64,000 nucleotides of DNA from a virus, in IMG/VR virus record IMGVR_UViG_3300023278_003531, positions 124,001 to 188,000 of that record; one strand, given 5' to 3'. This document shows positions 15,267-22,782 of the stretch, one piece after another (positions within the stretch are counted from its first letter, which is position 1; each line of letters begins with the position of its first letter). The notes under the pieces are model-generated. The model saw only the letters and a list, made by a program, of their open reading frames with translations. It searched no databases and was not told where the DNA came from. A program made the position numbers and the translations under genes.

Positions 15267-17033
15267 TCAAGGCTGATCTGTGACAACACTGTTAATACCC
15301 GTAGCTGTGGCCCCTGTACCCGCGGCAATATCTATAATACCGGCGTAGTCAGTTCCCACATTTGGAAAATCATCTCCGGGCTTCCAATAGTGTATCAAGC
15401 TCGCACTACTTGTATAAGTCCCAGAATCTGTCGTGAGGTCGTAATCAAAACCTCCCGAAACTAGAGTCGGATACTGCCCCGGCTCTAGCGCTATATCCCA
15501 TACCCCTATATGTCCTAAACTACCAGACCAAGCCGCTAGCGATGGTGCTGTGTCCTCTAAGAGGTCTCCTACGCGGAGTTGACGTCCACCCGTTGGCTCG
15601 TTCATGTTGCCAGTTCCGGAAAATAATAAGGTTTGGTCCGTGACAAGTAAGCCCTGATCGTATGCGATCAGGTTGGTCCCGTCCCAGACGCATGAGAAAT
15701 TCCTCCACTGATTATGCTTCTGGATCTTATTGAAACGCGTTATACGTAATCTACGACCTAGAGAGTTTCCCAATTCTATGACAAGCTCTTCTTCATATTT
15801 GGAGTTTTCTAGTTTGGCCGCCCATATCAATATCTCACTTCTAGGGGTGCTCCCCTTTAGGTGTAATAACGTTCTATGACTATCAATTGCTGCTTGTGGG
15901 ACAAACAGGGTGGGTTTCAACCAAAAACCAAACGTCCATGCATTCCCGATACCTATTTCTTGATTGGGGGAACTTTCTAATCTATCACTAGATCCCCCAA
16001 ATTCTGTGGCTACTGAATTAGTTACCCCTACTCCCCCAGTAGTTAAACTAACCGCCCATTCTTGTGTCGCTGTCCCCGAAAGAGTAGAAGTTACAACAAC
16101 TTTGAAATCCTGGCTCGGTTGTTGGCTTACATGTGGTATCCAAGCAACTGACCCTGTTGTGGGGGATATAGTCGCCCCCTCCGGATTAGTTTCGAATGTA
16201 TAAGTCAAAGTCAGGTCTTCGTCGCTTCGTGCATCCACTTCATAGGTGTAAGACTGAGACGTTAGACCTGAAGTAGTTGGTATCCCTGAAATTGTTGGAT
16301 CGTGGTCATTGTATTGTACTATTAGGCGGAAACCACCCCCCGCGCGATCTTCTGCATCAAAGAAAACCCGTTCTTCGTCCGACCCGTCCCCGCTACTGCT
16401 ATTATACCAATCCAGGGCAAATGCGATTCCTGAGATTGTCGGGTTTGTACCCCGCCACGCTTCTAAGTTCTCAGCAATGGCATTTGTAGGGGCGGCTGAA
16501 AGTTCAAAGTCTGGTGAATAGTCCGGATCACCGATTGATCCTGAAGTACCCGTCAAGAAGTCACCACTGTCGTAAGTTATTGTACCTAATTCCGCCCCGC
16601 CGAAAACGCGTGATCCGCTAATAGTGTCTGATAACTCACCCGTAGGGAAAGGAAAATCAGTCGAACTTGTATAAGCCCCCCATCCTCCGGAAGTTCCTGA
16701 AAGGGGGACAGTCCAAACACCATCATCTTCGAGCATAAACACACGGAAACTATTATCAGTATCTGTTATAACTGGATTCAGGAAGAACGTGGTCTTCCAA
16801 TTAAGCTTTGCTTTAACATATGACGACCTGTTGGGGATGATTGATAAATCATAATAAAGAAATACCGCATCCGTTGGCTCAAATCCCTTACCTCCAACAG
16901 CCCCTACCCAGAGCTGCTCGGGGGATTCCGGGAGAGGCCAATGCGTCTCTTCATCGACATTGACGCGTACATCCCCCAAAAATCCATGACTATCACTTTC
17001 GGATACTGCGAAACTAGATTCCCGTAATACCAT
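15267..17033 (-). CDS. LamG/Ig-like surface or tail-associated protein, 588 aa
   Basis: Largest ORF of the left arm. Residues 1-230: beta-rich region with DAVFLYYDLSIIP and RVFFDAEDRAGGGFRLIVQY, like DNRLRE/carbohydrate-binding folds. Residues about 240-330: cadherin/putative-Ig domain (PTISGIPTTSGLTSQSYTYEV, ATISPTTGSVAWIP). Residues about 340-550: concanavalin/LamG domain (NAWTFGFWLKPT, WRNFSCVWDGTNLIAYDQG, LGHIGVWDIAL). Such proteins bind glycans, so a tail fibre or virion decoration is likely (inference). No signal peptide. SD is weak. Confidence 0.75.
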   Translation of the reverse strand: MVLRESSFAVSESDSHGFLGDVRVNVDEETHWPLPESPEQLWVGAVGGKGFEPTDAVFLYYDLSIIPNRSSYVKAKLNWKTTFFLNPVITDTDNSFRVFMLEDDGVWTVPLSGTSGGWGAYTSSTDFPFPTGELSDTISGSRVFGGAELGTITYDSGDFLTGTSGSIGDPDYSPDFELSAAPTNAIAENLEAWRGTNPTISGIAFALDWYNSSSGDGSDEERVFFDAEDRAGGGFRLIVQYNDHDPTISGIPTTSGLTSQSYTYEVDARSDEDLTLTYTFETNPEGATISPTTGSVAWIPHVSQQPSQDFKVVVTSTLSGTATQEWAVSLTTGGVGVTNSVATEFGGSSDRLESSPNQEIGIGNAWTFGFWLKPTLFVPQAAIDSHRTLLHLKGSTPRSEILIWAAKLENSKYEEELVIELGNSLGRRLRITRFNKIQKHNQWRNFSCVWDGTNLIAYDQGLLVTDQTLLFSGTGNMNEPTGGRQLRVGDLLEDTAPSLAAWSGSLGHIGVWDIALEPGQYPTLVSGGFDYDLTTDSGTYTSSASLIHYWKPGDDFPNVGTDYAGIIDIAAGTGATATGINSVVTDQP

Positions 17034-17037
17034 TTAG

Positions 17038-17634
17038 TTAAGGGTTGCGGCGGATAGATACGTGCGTGCCATCTCCTAATTTAGTATGTTGGAAATTTCC
17101 AACTAGTGGCGTAAGAATGTCAGATACTCTGTCTGAACGCCATTGATGTCCAAACTCCGTAGGAAAATCCCACTGCATAAGTCTGAATATTTTATTTCCG
17201 CCCTTAAATTCTAGATCCGTCTCAAGAAATGCCTTCATTAGGAAAGCAAAGGATCTATTAGCGGTATGTCCTGGTATATTGCGAATACCCGGAGTTATCA
17301 TAGCAGATACTTCCATTAAATTCCCATCATCGGATTCTGTACGTACATTATAAAGATTACATGTACCCAGAAGCACATCTCGTTTATTGTTCTGATCTAA
17401 GGTATAGACTCCAAAATTGACTACACCCAAGTCATCGTCATAAGTAGGGGAATCTCTTCTACAGAGGAAGACGTCAGGTTTATCTGCGAGTTCAATTGCT
17501 CGGAATATAACCCTTCTGAGAATTTTTATCGCCTGATGACGCCGATCTCTAGTCATATCCCTAAAATGAACGAGTCTTATATCCGCGCCGCGGGGATTAG
17601 TAATTGTAAAAGGCTTTATGGCAGGTAATTTCAT
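17038..17634 (-). CDS. hypothetical protein, 198 aa, possible acetyltransferase fold
   Basis: VLLGTCNLYNVR followed by LMEVSAMITPGIRNIPGHTANRSFAFLM has the strand-helix order and an RxxG-like loop reminiscent of GNAT acetyltransferases. The match is weak and I would not name a substrate. It stands between the LamG protein and small helical proteins, so a virion-related role is as likely. Confidence 0.6.
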   Translation of the reverse strand: MKLPAIKPFTITNPRGADIRLVHFRDMTRDRRHQAIKILRRVIFRAIELADKPDVFLCRRDSPTYDDDLGVVNFGVYTLDQNNKRDVLLGTCNLYNVRTESDDGNLMEVSAMITPGIRNIPGHTANRSFAFLMKAFLETDLEFKGGNKIFRLMQWDFPTEFGHQWRSDRVSDILTPLVGNFQHTKLGDGTHVSIRRNP

Positions 17635-17638
17635 TTTA

Positions 17639-17953
17639 CTAACCTCTAGGGTTCCTCAGTTGATTGAGGTGGTGGATTGCCAATACGTCATCCGCCGCAT
17701 CTGCTAAATTCTTTTCATCTAGGGGATCAAGTACTAAACCCAAAAGAGACTCAACCTGACGAGGACCATATTCCTCATTCAGTAGAGCCTCTTCATTTGT
17801 TTCGTCAATGGAGATAGAAGTGTGGTGATGCATTTTATCTCGCCAATCTGCTTCTAGTAAATCCGCATCGTCACACTTTTCAGTTGGCGCAAAAATACTC
17901 TGTTTGCGACGCGTCTTCAGTTCCTCCTGAAATATATCATTGACCTTTGTCAT
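17639..17953 (-). CDS. acidic hypothetical protein, 104 aa
   Basis: Acidic helical protein (DDADLLEADWRDKMHHHTSISIDETNEEALLNEEYG...LADAADDVLAIHHLNQL). No family recognised. Spaced 4 nt from the next gene. Confidence 0.65.
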   Translation of the reverse strand: MTKVNDIFQEELKTRRKQSIFAPTEKCDDADLLEADWRDKMHHHTSISIDETNEEALLNEEYGPRQVESLLGLVLDPLDEKNLADAADDVLAIHHLNQLRNPRG

Positions 17954-17957
17954 TGTT

Positions 17958-18329
17958 TTATGTCCTATTTACCGTTATTCCTAGTGGTATTCTAAGCTCC
18001 ATAACGTTTTCTTGGCTGTACTCCCGCATATTTGGCGAACTAGACTTACTTGACGCTCGCCTCTCAACCGACCGCTGCAATAGCTGTTCCTCTATTTCTT
18101 CAATGGTGAAAGGAAGATCAACAGTCTTGGCTTCTTTAATCAGACCCCACTTAGGTGTGAGTTTCTTTACGACCCAAGCAGTAAATCGTTCTTTTATGGA
18201 AACCGGTTCTGGCGTAAAGGTCACGTACCACAATTCGTCTTGGATCGCATCCCGCATAATTTTCTTTTCTTCGGCGGGGAGATTTTCTTCTTCACGTTCC
18301 CCCACCTTAGCTACTAGTTGTCTTGGCAT
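17958..18329 (-). CDS. hypothetical protein, 123 aa
   Basis: Start at 18329 (MPRQLVAKVGER) has SD GGAG at good spacing; a start 30 nt upstream would deepen the overlap with the preceding gene. Contains LWYVTFTPEPVSIKERFTAWVVKK and a C-terminal QENVMELRIPLGI. No recognised domain. Confidence 0.65.
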   Translation of the reverse strand: MPRQLVAKVGEREEENLPAEEKKIMRDAIQDELWYVTFTPEPVSIKERFTAWVVKKLTPKWGLIKEAKTVDLPFTIEEIEEQLLQRSVERRASSKSSSPNMREYSQENVMELRIPLGITVNRT

Positions 18330-18687
18330 TACCTTCTCCTTCCTTAAATATCTGCCCATCCGCCATCATCTGACGCAGGGAAGAATAATATCCTACGAAT
18401 CTCTGGAAGATCTCATTGTAAGTCTGAGTGAGTTCTTCTTTACTTCCCGTGACGGACAATACTCCTTCATTGGCCTCCTCGGCGGTGATGAGGCCCTTCT
18501 CGGTGAGAAGGTCTAGTGTCTTAAGGCTGACTGACATGTTCTCGGTCAGCAAATATAGGAGAGCATTGAAGTTTGCCTTCAGCTCGTCCTTGTCCATGTC
18601 CCCTCCTAGCAGGGGCACTACTACATCGTCGGGTCTATCCTCTGGTGGGGTTTGGGTCAGATTAAGAGACCCCGTTACGTCAATCAT
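18307..18687 (-). CDS. hypothetical protein, 126 aa
   Basis: Pro/Asp-rich N-terminus, then helices KDELKANFNALLYLLTENMS and EEANEGVLSVTGSKEELTQTYN. First gene after the 18.8-kb consensus promoter, with about 100 nt of leader. Function unknown; a small virion-assembly protein is conceivable. Confidence 0.65.
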   Translation of the reverse strand: MIDVTGSLNLTQTPPEDRPDDVVVPLLGGDMDKDELKANFNALLYLLTENMSVSLKTLDLLTEKGLITAEEANEGVLSVTGSKEELTQTYNEIFQRFVGYYSSLRQMMADGQIFKEGEGNAKTTSS

Positions 18688-18792
18688 GGTAATCCTCGTG
18701 TGTTAGCAAAGTGGCAGCTAAATGGTTGATATCGAAAGGTTTAGTGCGATATCCTTAGCAACATACTAACTATATCGCAGTATCCGCAAACA

Positions 18793-18821
18793 ATTATAAG
18801 TTCTGCCGCGCGTAATGTCAA
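18793..18821 (-). promoter_or_regulatory. consensus sigma70 promoter
   Basis: Minus strand: TTGACA (18821-18816), 17 nt, TATAAT (18798-18793); perfect hexamers and spacing. Expected start near 18786, about 100 nt upstream of the 126-aa gene, so it should drive the 18.7-14.4 kb operon. Confidence 0.85.
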
Positions 18822-18829
18822 TGTAACCC

Positions 18830-19012
18830 CTATAATAGTAGGGTGTGGTAAAACCACTTATATAAGGCTAATAGTGAGGTAATACAGATACTTATACCTC
18901 CAAGCCAATAACCTAGGTTCCAGGATTTCTCACATATATAACACTCCTCTCCGAGCCAATGGATAAGGATCAGCCAGAGCAGAGACACCGCTATGAGCGC
19001 CAGATAAATCAA
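18830..19012 (-). CDS. small two-helix membrane protein, 60 aa
   Basis: Two hydrophobic segments (IYLALIAVSLLWLILIHWL and GYWLGGISICITSLLALY) separated by a short loop with CYICEKSW. The CxxC in the loop could bind a metal or form a disulfide. ATG overlaps the preceding stop by 4 nt. Confidence 0.6.
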   Translation of the reverse strand: MIYLALIAVSLLWLILIHWLGEECYICEKSWNLGYWLGGISICITSLLALYKWFYHTLLL

Positions 19013-19227
19013 TCTTCTATGTCCTCGTCCAGTTCGTCCGAGGTCACACCGACCAGGAGACGAATGGCCTCGAATAGATTTTTCAAATCGGTGGAAGAAA
19101 CATATCCCTCCCAGATTTTATACTTGTTCCAGTAAAGACTGGATCTTCCCCTTCTGTCAGTATGTAGTTCGTACATTAACTGCTCCTTAATGGTCCAAGA
19201 ACTTTCATGTTCTGTGCGATCAGCCAC
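19009..19227 (-). CDS. hypothetical protein, 72 aa
   Basis: Contains LHTDRRGRSSLYWNKYKIWEG and an acidic end SDELDEDIED. GTG start lies 52 nt inside the preceding gene. No family recognised. Confidence 0.55.
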   Translation of the reverse strand: MADRTEHESSWTIKEQLMYELHTDRRGRSSLYWNKYKIWEGYVSSTDLKNLFEAIRLLVGVTSDELDEDIED

Positions 19228-19484
19228 TCCCCGCCTTGGCTGTTCGGTCTCTTGAAACTAACGAAGTCGCGGATCTCAACTTTGTACCACACCCTACCTT
19301 TCGTCGAGAGGTGAGGGGCGCTCGGTTCGCGACCAGCGTGCCAACCGGGACGGTGCGCAAAGCCTTTTGTTGGAATGTCCTCAGCGGGGAGCCACACCCC
19401 GATCGGGATCCGTTGTCGTGTTCCGATGAACAGAGGCCCGATGGTACCGTCCTTGCGTTGTTTAAACAATTTGTAAGCTTTCAT
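19176..19484 (-). CDS. phage hypothetical protein with RPGWHxG motif, 102 aa
   Basis: Start at 19484 (MKAYKLFKQRKDG) chosen for the SD GGAGAAAG. IPIGVWLPAEDIPTKGFAHR, then RPGWHAGREPSAPHL and GRVWYKVEI form a pattern I associate with a phage/bacterial family of unknown function; its role is not known to me. First gene read leftward from the divergence point. Confidence 0.65.
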   Translation of the reverse strand: MKAYKLFKQRKDGTIGPLFIGTRQRIPIGVWLPAEDIPTKGFAHRPGWHAGREPSAPHLSTKGRVWYKVEIRDFVSFKRPNSQGGEWLIAQNMKVLGPLRSS

Positions 19485-19500
19485 CTTTCTCCTCAAACCA

Positions 19501-19529
19501 ATAATACGAGAAGTGTTCCCCCGTGTCAA
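19501..19529 (-). promoter_or_regulatory. sigma70 promoter for the left arm
   Basis: Minus strand: TTGACA (19529-19524), 17 nt, TATTAT (19506-19501). It ends 17 nt from the ATG of the 102-aa gene. Confidence 0.75.
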
Positions 19530-19601
19530 GCACTATCTTCCCCTTTTCACTCGGGGTGGTTTATGATCTATATAGTGGCAAAGAAAGTGATTCCAACGAG
19601 A

Positions 19602-19630
19602 ATAATAAGAGAGAATAGAGAGGATGTCAA
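19602..19630 (-). promoter_or_regulatory. second sigma70 promoter for the left arm
   Basis: Minus strand: TTGACA (19630-19625), 17 nt, TATTAT (19607-19602). Tandem with the promoter 100 bp downstream. No ORF of note between the two; a short CCCC/GGGG hairpin lies there. Confidence 0.7.
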
Positions 19631-19711
19631 ATAAATGACTAGGAGGTCAATATACATCTTCCCCCTTGAGATATAATGGGAGATAATATTGCCTTAGGGA
19701 CCCTAGCATAG

Positions 19712-19732
19712 TTACCTCACCTTGTGAGGTAA
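19712..19732 (+). repeat. dispersed hairpin element, copy 1
   Basis: Perfect 9-bp stem TTACCTCAC/GTGAGGTAA with loop CTT. It lies in the divergent intergenic region before the first plus-strand ORFs. Confidence 0.7.
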
Positions 19733-19805
19733 TCATTGTTTATACCCCCCTCCTCCGTCGAGGGATATACACATTGATTAACTATGCTACACGCGCTACC
19801 ACTTG

Positions 19806-19826
19806 TTACCTCACTGCGTGAGCTAA
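19806..19826 (+). repeat. dispersed hairpin element, copy 2
   Basis: Stem TTACCTCAC/GTGAGCTAA (one mismatch), loop TGC, followed by the CGCTTCGCTC word. Confidence 0.6.
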
Positions 19827-19888
19827 TAATTCTCGCTTCGCTCGAATTAGACATGTCGTCTACTTCCAGCAAGCTGAAAGGAGACACC

Positions 19889-19927
19889 ATGTCACGACAC
19901 GGAGGTCGCAAGCTCCCTCGTCACTGA
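19889..19927 (+). CDS. very short ORF, 12 aa, possible leader peptide
   Basis: ATG after a good SD (AAAGGAG) encodes MSRHGGRKLPRH and a stop. It may be a translated leader or chance; first SD-associated ORF of the right arm. Confidence 0.25.
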   Translation: MSRHGGRKLPRH

Positions 19928-19996
19928 GCTTGTCTAACGCAGCACTCATGCTGCACCGCACGGAGAGCTACGCTCTACCGTGCAGGAGGTATGACT

Positions 19997-20185
19997 ATGT
20001 CATCCCCCACGCTCGTGCTCCGTGTTCCGACCTGCGACGCTGTCGATTGCATCGACCCCAGCGCAGGGTGCTACCCCGCACTCGATGTCTTCGAAGATAT
20101 CGAGCTGTGCGTACATCACGAGAGTGAGTACGCCACTGCGGGTCGCATCAATGAGAGCGATCGACTCGTCGATCACTCTTCCTGA
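19997..20185 (+). CDS. small Cys-containing acidic protein, 62 aa
   Basis: ATG at 19997 chosen because GGAGG lies 9 nt upstream; another ATG two codons earlier is too close. CDAVDCIDPSAGC and a later Cys could hold zinc. Acidic C-terminus. Unknown function. A GGGACCCCCC/GGGGGGTCCC hairpin follows (20190-20212). Confidence 0.55.
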   Translation: MSSPTLVLRVPTCDAVDCIDPSAGCYPALDVFEDIELCVHHESEYATAGRINESDRLVDHSS

Positions 20186-20300
20186 TGCTTGGGGACCCCC
20201 CTCTGGGGGGTCCCTGTGGTTACCTCTCCGAGGTACCCTTCTATCCCTCGCTTCGCTCGGGTACCCCATCACCACGTGGATCTCGCTGCGCGAGCCCTAG

Positions 20301-20321
20301 TTGCATCACTTCGTGATACAA
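20301..20321 (+). repeat. dispersed hairpin element, copy 3
   Basis: Stem ATCAC/GTGAT with loop TTC, flanked by TTG/CAA pairs. About 50 bp around it, through the SD of the next ORF, is repeated almost exactly at 20.80 kb. Confidence 0.7.
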
Positions 20322-20355
20322 TCATTTCTCGCTTATCACTCGAAAGGAGTATGAC

Positions 20356-20529
20356 ATGCCCAGTCTCGTCTTCGACTTTGACTGTTCCTGTGAGGTCCTC
20401 CCTTCGGGGGACCTCTGGTGCTGCGATGTGTGCAGCACCGAAGCTGACCCTTGGGGTCAGCTTGCTACCGAAGAATCCGATCGGATTCTCGGACACAACA
20501 CCTTCCTCGATATCTCTCGAAAGGAGTAG
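20356..20529 (+). CDS. small zinc-binding protein, 57 aa
   Basis: CSCEVLPSGDLWCCDVC can form a zinc knuckle near residues 10-26; the rest is acidic. SD AAAGGAG precedes the ATG. The SD of the next gene is built from its last codons (CGAAAGGAGTAG). Confidence 0.6.
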   Translation: MPSLVFDFDCSCEVLPSGDLWCCDVCSTEADPWGQLATEESDRILGHNTFLDISRKE

Positions 20530-20532
20530 ATC

Positions 20533-20655
20533 ATGCTCGAACAATTCGCTATCGCTCTTGTCCCCACCATCGCGTTGCTCTTGGTGGGTCGCTTGATCTG
20601 GATCACCGATCCAGAGGTCAAGCGACTGCGCAAAGCTGAGCAGAAGCTCAGCTAG
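20533..20655 (+). CDS. small membrane protein, 40 aa
   Basis: One hydrophobic helix (FAIALVPTIALLLVGRLIWI) followed by a charged tail (PEVKRLRKAEQKLS). SD from the end of the upstream gene; a strong terminator follows. Confidence 0.6.
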   Translation: MLEQFAIALVPTIALLLVGRLIWITDPEVKRLRKAEQKLS

Positions 20656-20661
20656 CGCATC

Positions 20662-20690
20662 GGACCCCCCTAACGGGGGGTCCTCTTTTT
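20662..20690 (+). terminator. rho-independent terminator
   Basis: GGACCCCCC, loop TAAC, GGGGGGTCC, then TCTTTTT. Nine-bp GC stem and U-tract; ends the 20.0-20.65 kb unit. Confidence 0.9.
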
Positions 20691-20803
20691 ACAGCACCGA
20701 CCCGCTTCGCTAAGTCGGTCTTGTTCATTTACTCGTGAGTACCCCCTTCGGGGGTACCAACGAGCACCGCTCGTTCCTCGCTCTCGTCGTTCCTCCTCAC
20801 TAG

Positions 20804-20824
20804 TTGCATCACTTTGTGATACAA
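20804..20824 (+). repeat. dispersed hairpin element, copy 4
   Basis: Same as copy 3 but loop TTT. The downstream CATTTCTCGCTATCGCTCG and GAAAGGAG also match copy 3. Confidence 0.7.
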
Positions 20825-20855
20825 TCATTTCTCGCTATCGCTCGAAAGGAGATCC

Positions 20856-21086
20856 ATGTTTATCATTCTTCTCGATTCCTCGAAGAACGAACTCCGCGTC
20901 GTCCGTGCTGACTCTGTCAGCGACTCCGGGACGCGGGTCGTTGTGGTTCCTCACCACAACGGTCACTCGTACGACTTCGAACTCCCTCCGGGAGTCGAAG
21001 CCTTCGCAGACCTCGCTACCTTCGACGATGTCGAAGCTGCGTGGTCGTCGGTTCGCACCGACTTCTGCCCCTCGCTCCACCCCTAG
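20856..21086 (+). CDS. hypothetical protein, 76 aa
   Basis: FIILLDSSKNELRVVRAD then ELPPGVEAFADLATFDDVEAAW. The second part resembles the C-terminus of the protein at 28.76-29.13 kb (EMPEGFESLADLPSFETPEA), so they share a small domain. SD AAAGGAG. Stop codon lies inside a CCACCCC/GGGGTGG hairpin. Confidence 0.65.
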   Translation: MFIILLDSSKNELRVVRADSVSDSGTRVVVVPHHNGHSYDFELPPGVEAFADLATFDDVEAAWSSVRTDFCPSLHP

Positions 21087-21115
21087 CGGGGTGGGGTGTC
21101 CCCCTTCGGGGGTAG

Positions 21116-21136
21116 TTACCTCACTCTGTGAGGTAA
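21116..21136 (+). repeat. dispersed hairpin element, copy 5
   Basis: Perfect 9-bp stem TTACCTCAC/GTGAGGTAA, loop TCT. A second, larger hairpin (AATACTTC/GAAGTATT enclosing GGGTAC/GTACCC) follows at 21134-21173, before the next gene's SD. Confidence 0.7.
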
Positions 21137-21205
21137 TACTTCTCTGGGTACTAGCGTACCCTTTGAAGTATTATCTTTCTCGTTAATCTCTCGAAAGGAG
21201 ACTCT

Positions 21206-21685
21206 ATGCGTTGCTCGTTCTGTAACGATCCCCGTGGGATCATCATGGTTGATGGTATCCCCGAGCCCTGCTGTGATGAGATCATCACGCAGCAAGTCCG
21301 CGAAGTACGCGGCATCTGTGTCAATTGTGGGGAATCCCACACTCGCATGAACGAGGGTGTAGACACCCTCTCCGCCATGTGCTCCGATGAGTGCCTCACC
21401 GAAGCCATGGATCGCATCGAAGCAATCGCGCTGCGCGACGATTGTGGCGGTGAGATGCCCGACCAGGAGGTCATGGACCTCCATGACTCCGTCGATCGTA
21501 TCGACGCAGCCAACCTCGCGTGGTACCGCCACGCGGGTCAGTACATCGACAACGGTGTCGATGACTGTCTCGGTACTCCTCCCTTCTGGTTGGAGTACTC
21601 GATAGAGCGCGACGCTCTGGAGAGCGATGCACGCATCGCTAAGCTCCAGAACGACGAGCACAAGTACGGGTGTATCCCGTTCTAG
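21206..21685 (+). CDS. Cys-rich acidic protein, 159 aa
   Basis: N-terminal CSFCNDP with a CC pair, then CVNCGESH and MCSDECL give two likely zinc sites (residues 3-25 and 38-72). The rest is acidic and helical. SD GAAAGGAG. No family recognised; one of many zinc-ribbon proteins in this arm. A GGTCCCC/GGGGACC hairpin follows the stop. Confidence 0.7.
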   Translation: MRCSFCNDPRGIIMVDGIPEPCCDEIITQQVREVRGICVNCGESHTRMNEGVDTLSAMCSDECLTEAMDRIEAIALRDDCGGEMPDQEVMDLHDSVDRIDAANLAWYRHAGQYIDNGVDDCLGTPPFWLEYSIERDALESDARIAKLQNDEHKYGCIPF

Positions 21686-21740
21686 TGCTCTGGTCCCCCT
21701 AGCGGGGGACCTACCGCTCCGCTCTCGCTTCGCTCACTAG

Positions 21741-21762
21741 TTCCTCCACTTCGTGAAGGAGG
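21741..21762 (+). repeat. dispersed hairpin element, copy 6, overlapping an SD
   Basis: CCTCCAC/GTGAAGG stem with one mismatch, loop TTC. Its 3' arm contains the SD GAAGGAGG of the 24-aa ORF, so folding would hide it. Confidence 0.55.
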
Positions 21763-21770
21763 TCACTCAC

Positions 21771-21845
21771 ATGACCAAGTTGATCCTGTGCACCTACGCT
21801 CCGCTGCTCTACTTGCTTGCGGAATTCGCTTCACTCATCCCTTAA
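21771..21845 (+). CDS. very small membrane peptide, 24 aa
   Basis: MTKLILCTYAPLLYLLAEF..., largely hydrophobic, behind a strong SD that lies in hairpin copy 6. Could be a true small membrane protein. Confidence 0.4.
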   Translation: MTKLILCTYAPLLYLLAEFASLIP

Positions 21846-21863
21846 CCAAGAAGGAGCTACGCT

Positions 21864-21917
21864 ATGGATGATCTCGACCGCGACATCCAGGACGTCATTG
21901 ACGACCTGTGCGAATAG
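21864..21917 (+). CDS. very short acidic ORF, 17 aa
   Basis: MDDLDRDIQDVIDDLCE after SD GAAGGAG. Acidic and helical; may be a real micro-protein or chance. Confidence 0.3.
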   Translation: MDDLDRDIQDVIDDLCE

Positions 21918-22076
21918 ACCCATGTGGGTAGGAGTGCGTTACCGCGCACTCCTGCCCACCCGCTTCGCTCGCTACGCTCGCTCGCTCCTCTAAGAGCAAG
22001 GGAGGACTCTGTTGAGTCCTACTCCAGTACCGCTCGTCCCTCGCTCTCGCTTCGCTCACTCCCCTTCGGGGATAGT

Positions 22077-22095
22077 CCCATCACTTCGTGATCGG
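22077..22095 (+). repeat. dispersed hairpin element, copy 7
   Basis: Stem ATCAC/GTGAT, loop TTC, followed by TTTTTTTCGCTCATCGCTC and an SD (AAAAAGGAG), as in copies 3 and 4. Confidence 0.55.
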
Positions 22096-22141
22096 TAGTA
22101 CATTTTTTTCGCTCATCGCTCAAAAAGGAGTCCTCCATTGG

Positions 22142-22300
22142 ATGGATGACACCCCACAGCTACCTGCCCGAGCACGGCTTGGTAGCACCACGGGGGCCGT
22201 AGTGCTCCCTCCGCTGCGAGACGCAGTACAAGCAGTGACCTGCTTGTGGCGGAGGTTGATCAGCTCGCTTCGCTCGCTAACGGATGCTCCGCATCCTTAG
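22142..22300 (+). CDS. doubtful small ORF, 52 aa
   Basis: ATG follows AAAAAGGAG at a long distance. The C-terminus reads through the CGCTTCGCTC repeat, which is non-coding elsewhere, so this may be chance. Confidence 0.25.
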   Translation: MDDTPQLPARARLGSTTGAVVLPPLRDAVQAVTCLWRRLISSLRSLTDAPHP

Positions 22301-22425
22301 AGACCCGGAGCGTCCCCCCTACGGGGGGTAGTTTCACCGCTGCGCGATGAAGTATCGGTTCTTGCGAACCTCGTTGTTAGACCACAGTGGTCTGATGCAG
22401 GGTTCGCTTGATAGGAGGACATGAC

Positions 22426-22782
22426 ATGTCCAATGCAGTAAAGACCACGATCAAGAAGTTTTCGTTCACGAAGTGGATCAGTGAGATCGAAGGTTCGGGT
22501 GCTCGCGTACTCGGATTCTGTGAGATGACGGTCTGCGTCGATGGTCTGGAGTTCACGTTCAGTGACCTGAAGGTTCGCGTGAATCAGAAGGGTGAGCATC
22601 ACCTGTGCGCACCGAGTCGTCGCTACAAGAACTCCGAAGGTGCCTGGAGGACGTCGAGCGCGTACAAGTTCGACAATTCGACGTATGCTGCTCTGCGCAG
22701 TTTCGTCTACGGTCGCGACGAAGTGAAGGTCGCGATCGACGAAGCCGCGGATCTCGAAAAGGAGATTCCGCTGAGCGCGTAG
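22426..22782 (+). CDS. SpoVG-like protein (tentative), 118 aa
   Basis: ATG at 22426 is 7 nt from AGGAGG. The core MTVCVDGLEFTFSDLKVRV and LCAPSRRYKNSEGAWRTSS resembles the SpoVG layout: a strand, a DLKV strand, then a PSRK-like strand with an insert. SpoVG proteins bind nucleic acid and act in division or regulation. Two nested hairpins (GCGAACC/GGTTCGC and AGACCA/TGGTCT) precede the SD. Similar cores occur at 27.7, 45.4 and 47.0 kb. Distant match; not certain. Confidence 0.6.
   Translation: MSNAVKTTIKKFSFTKWISEIEGSGARVLGFCEMTVCVDGLEFTFSDLKVRVNQKGEHHLCAPSRRYKNSEGAWRTSSAYKFDNSTYAALRSFVYGRDEVKVAIDEAADLEKEIPLSA

Noticed and set aside
20000-20600. Overlapping 90-135-aa ORFs on both strands in the repeat zone
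   Set aside because: GC-rich, near-palindromic DNA keeps several frames open by chance; only ORFs with an SD and protein-like composition were kept.
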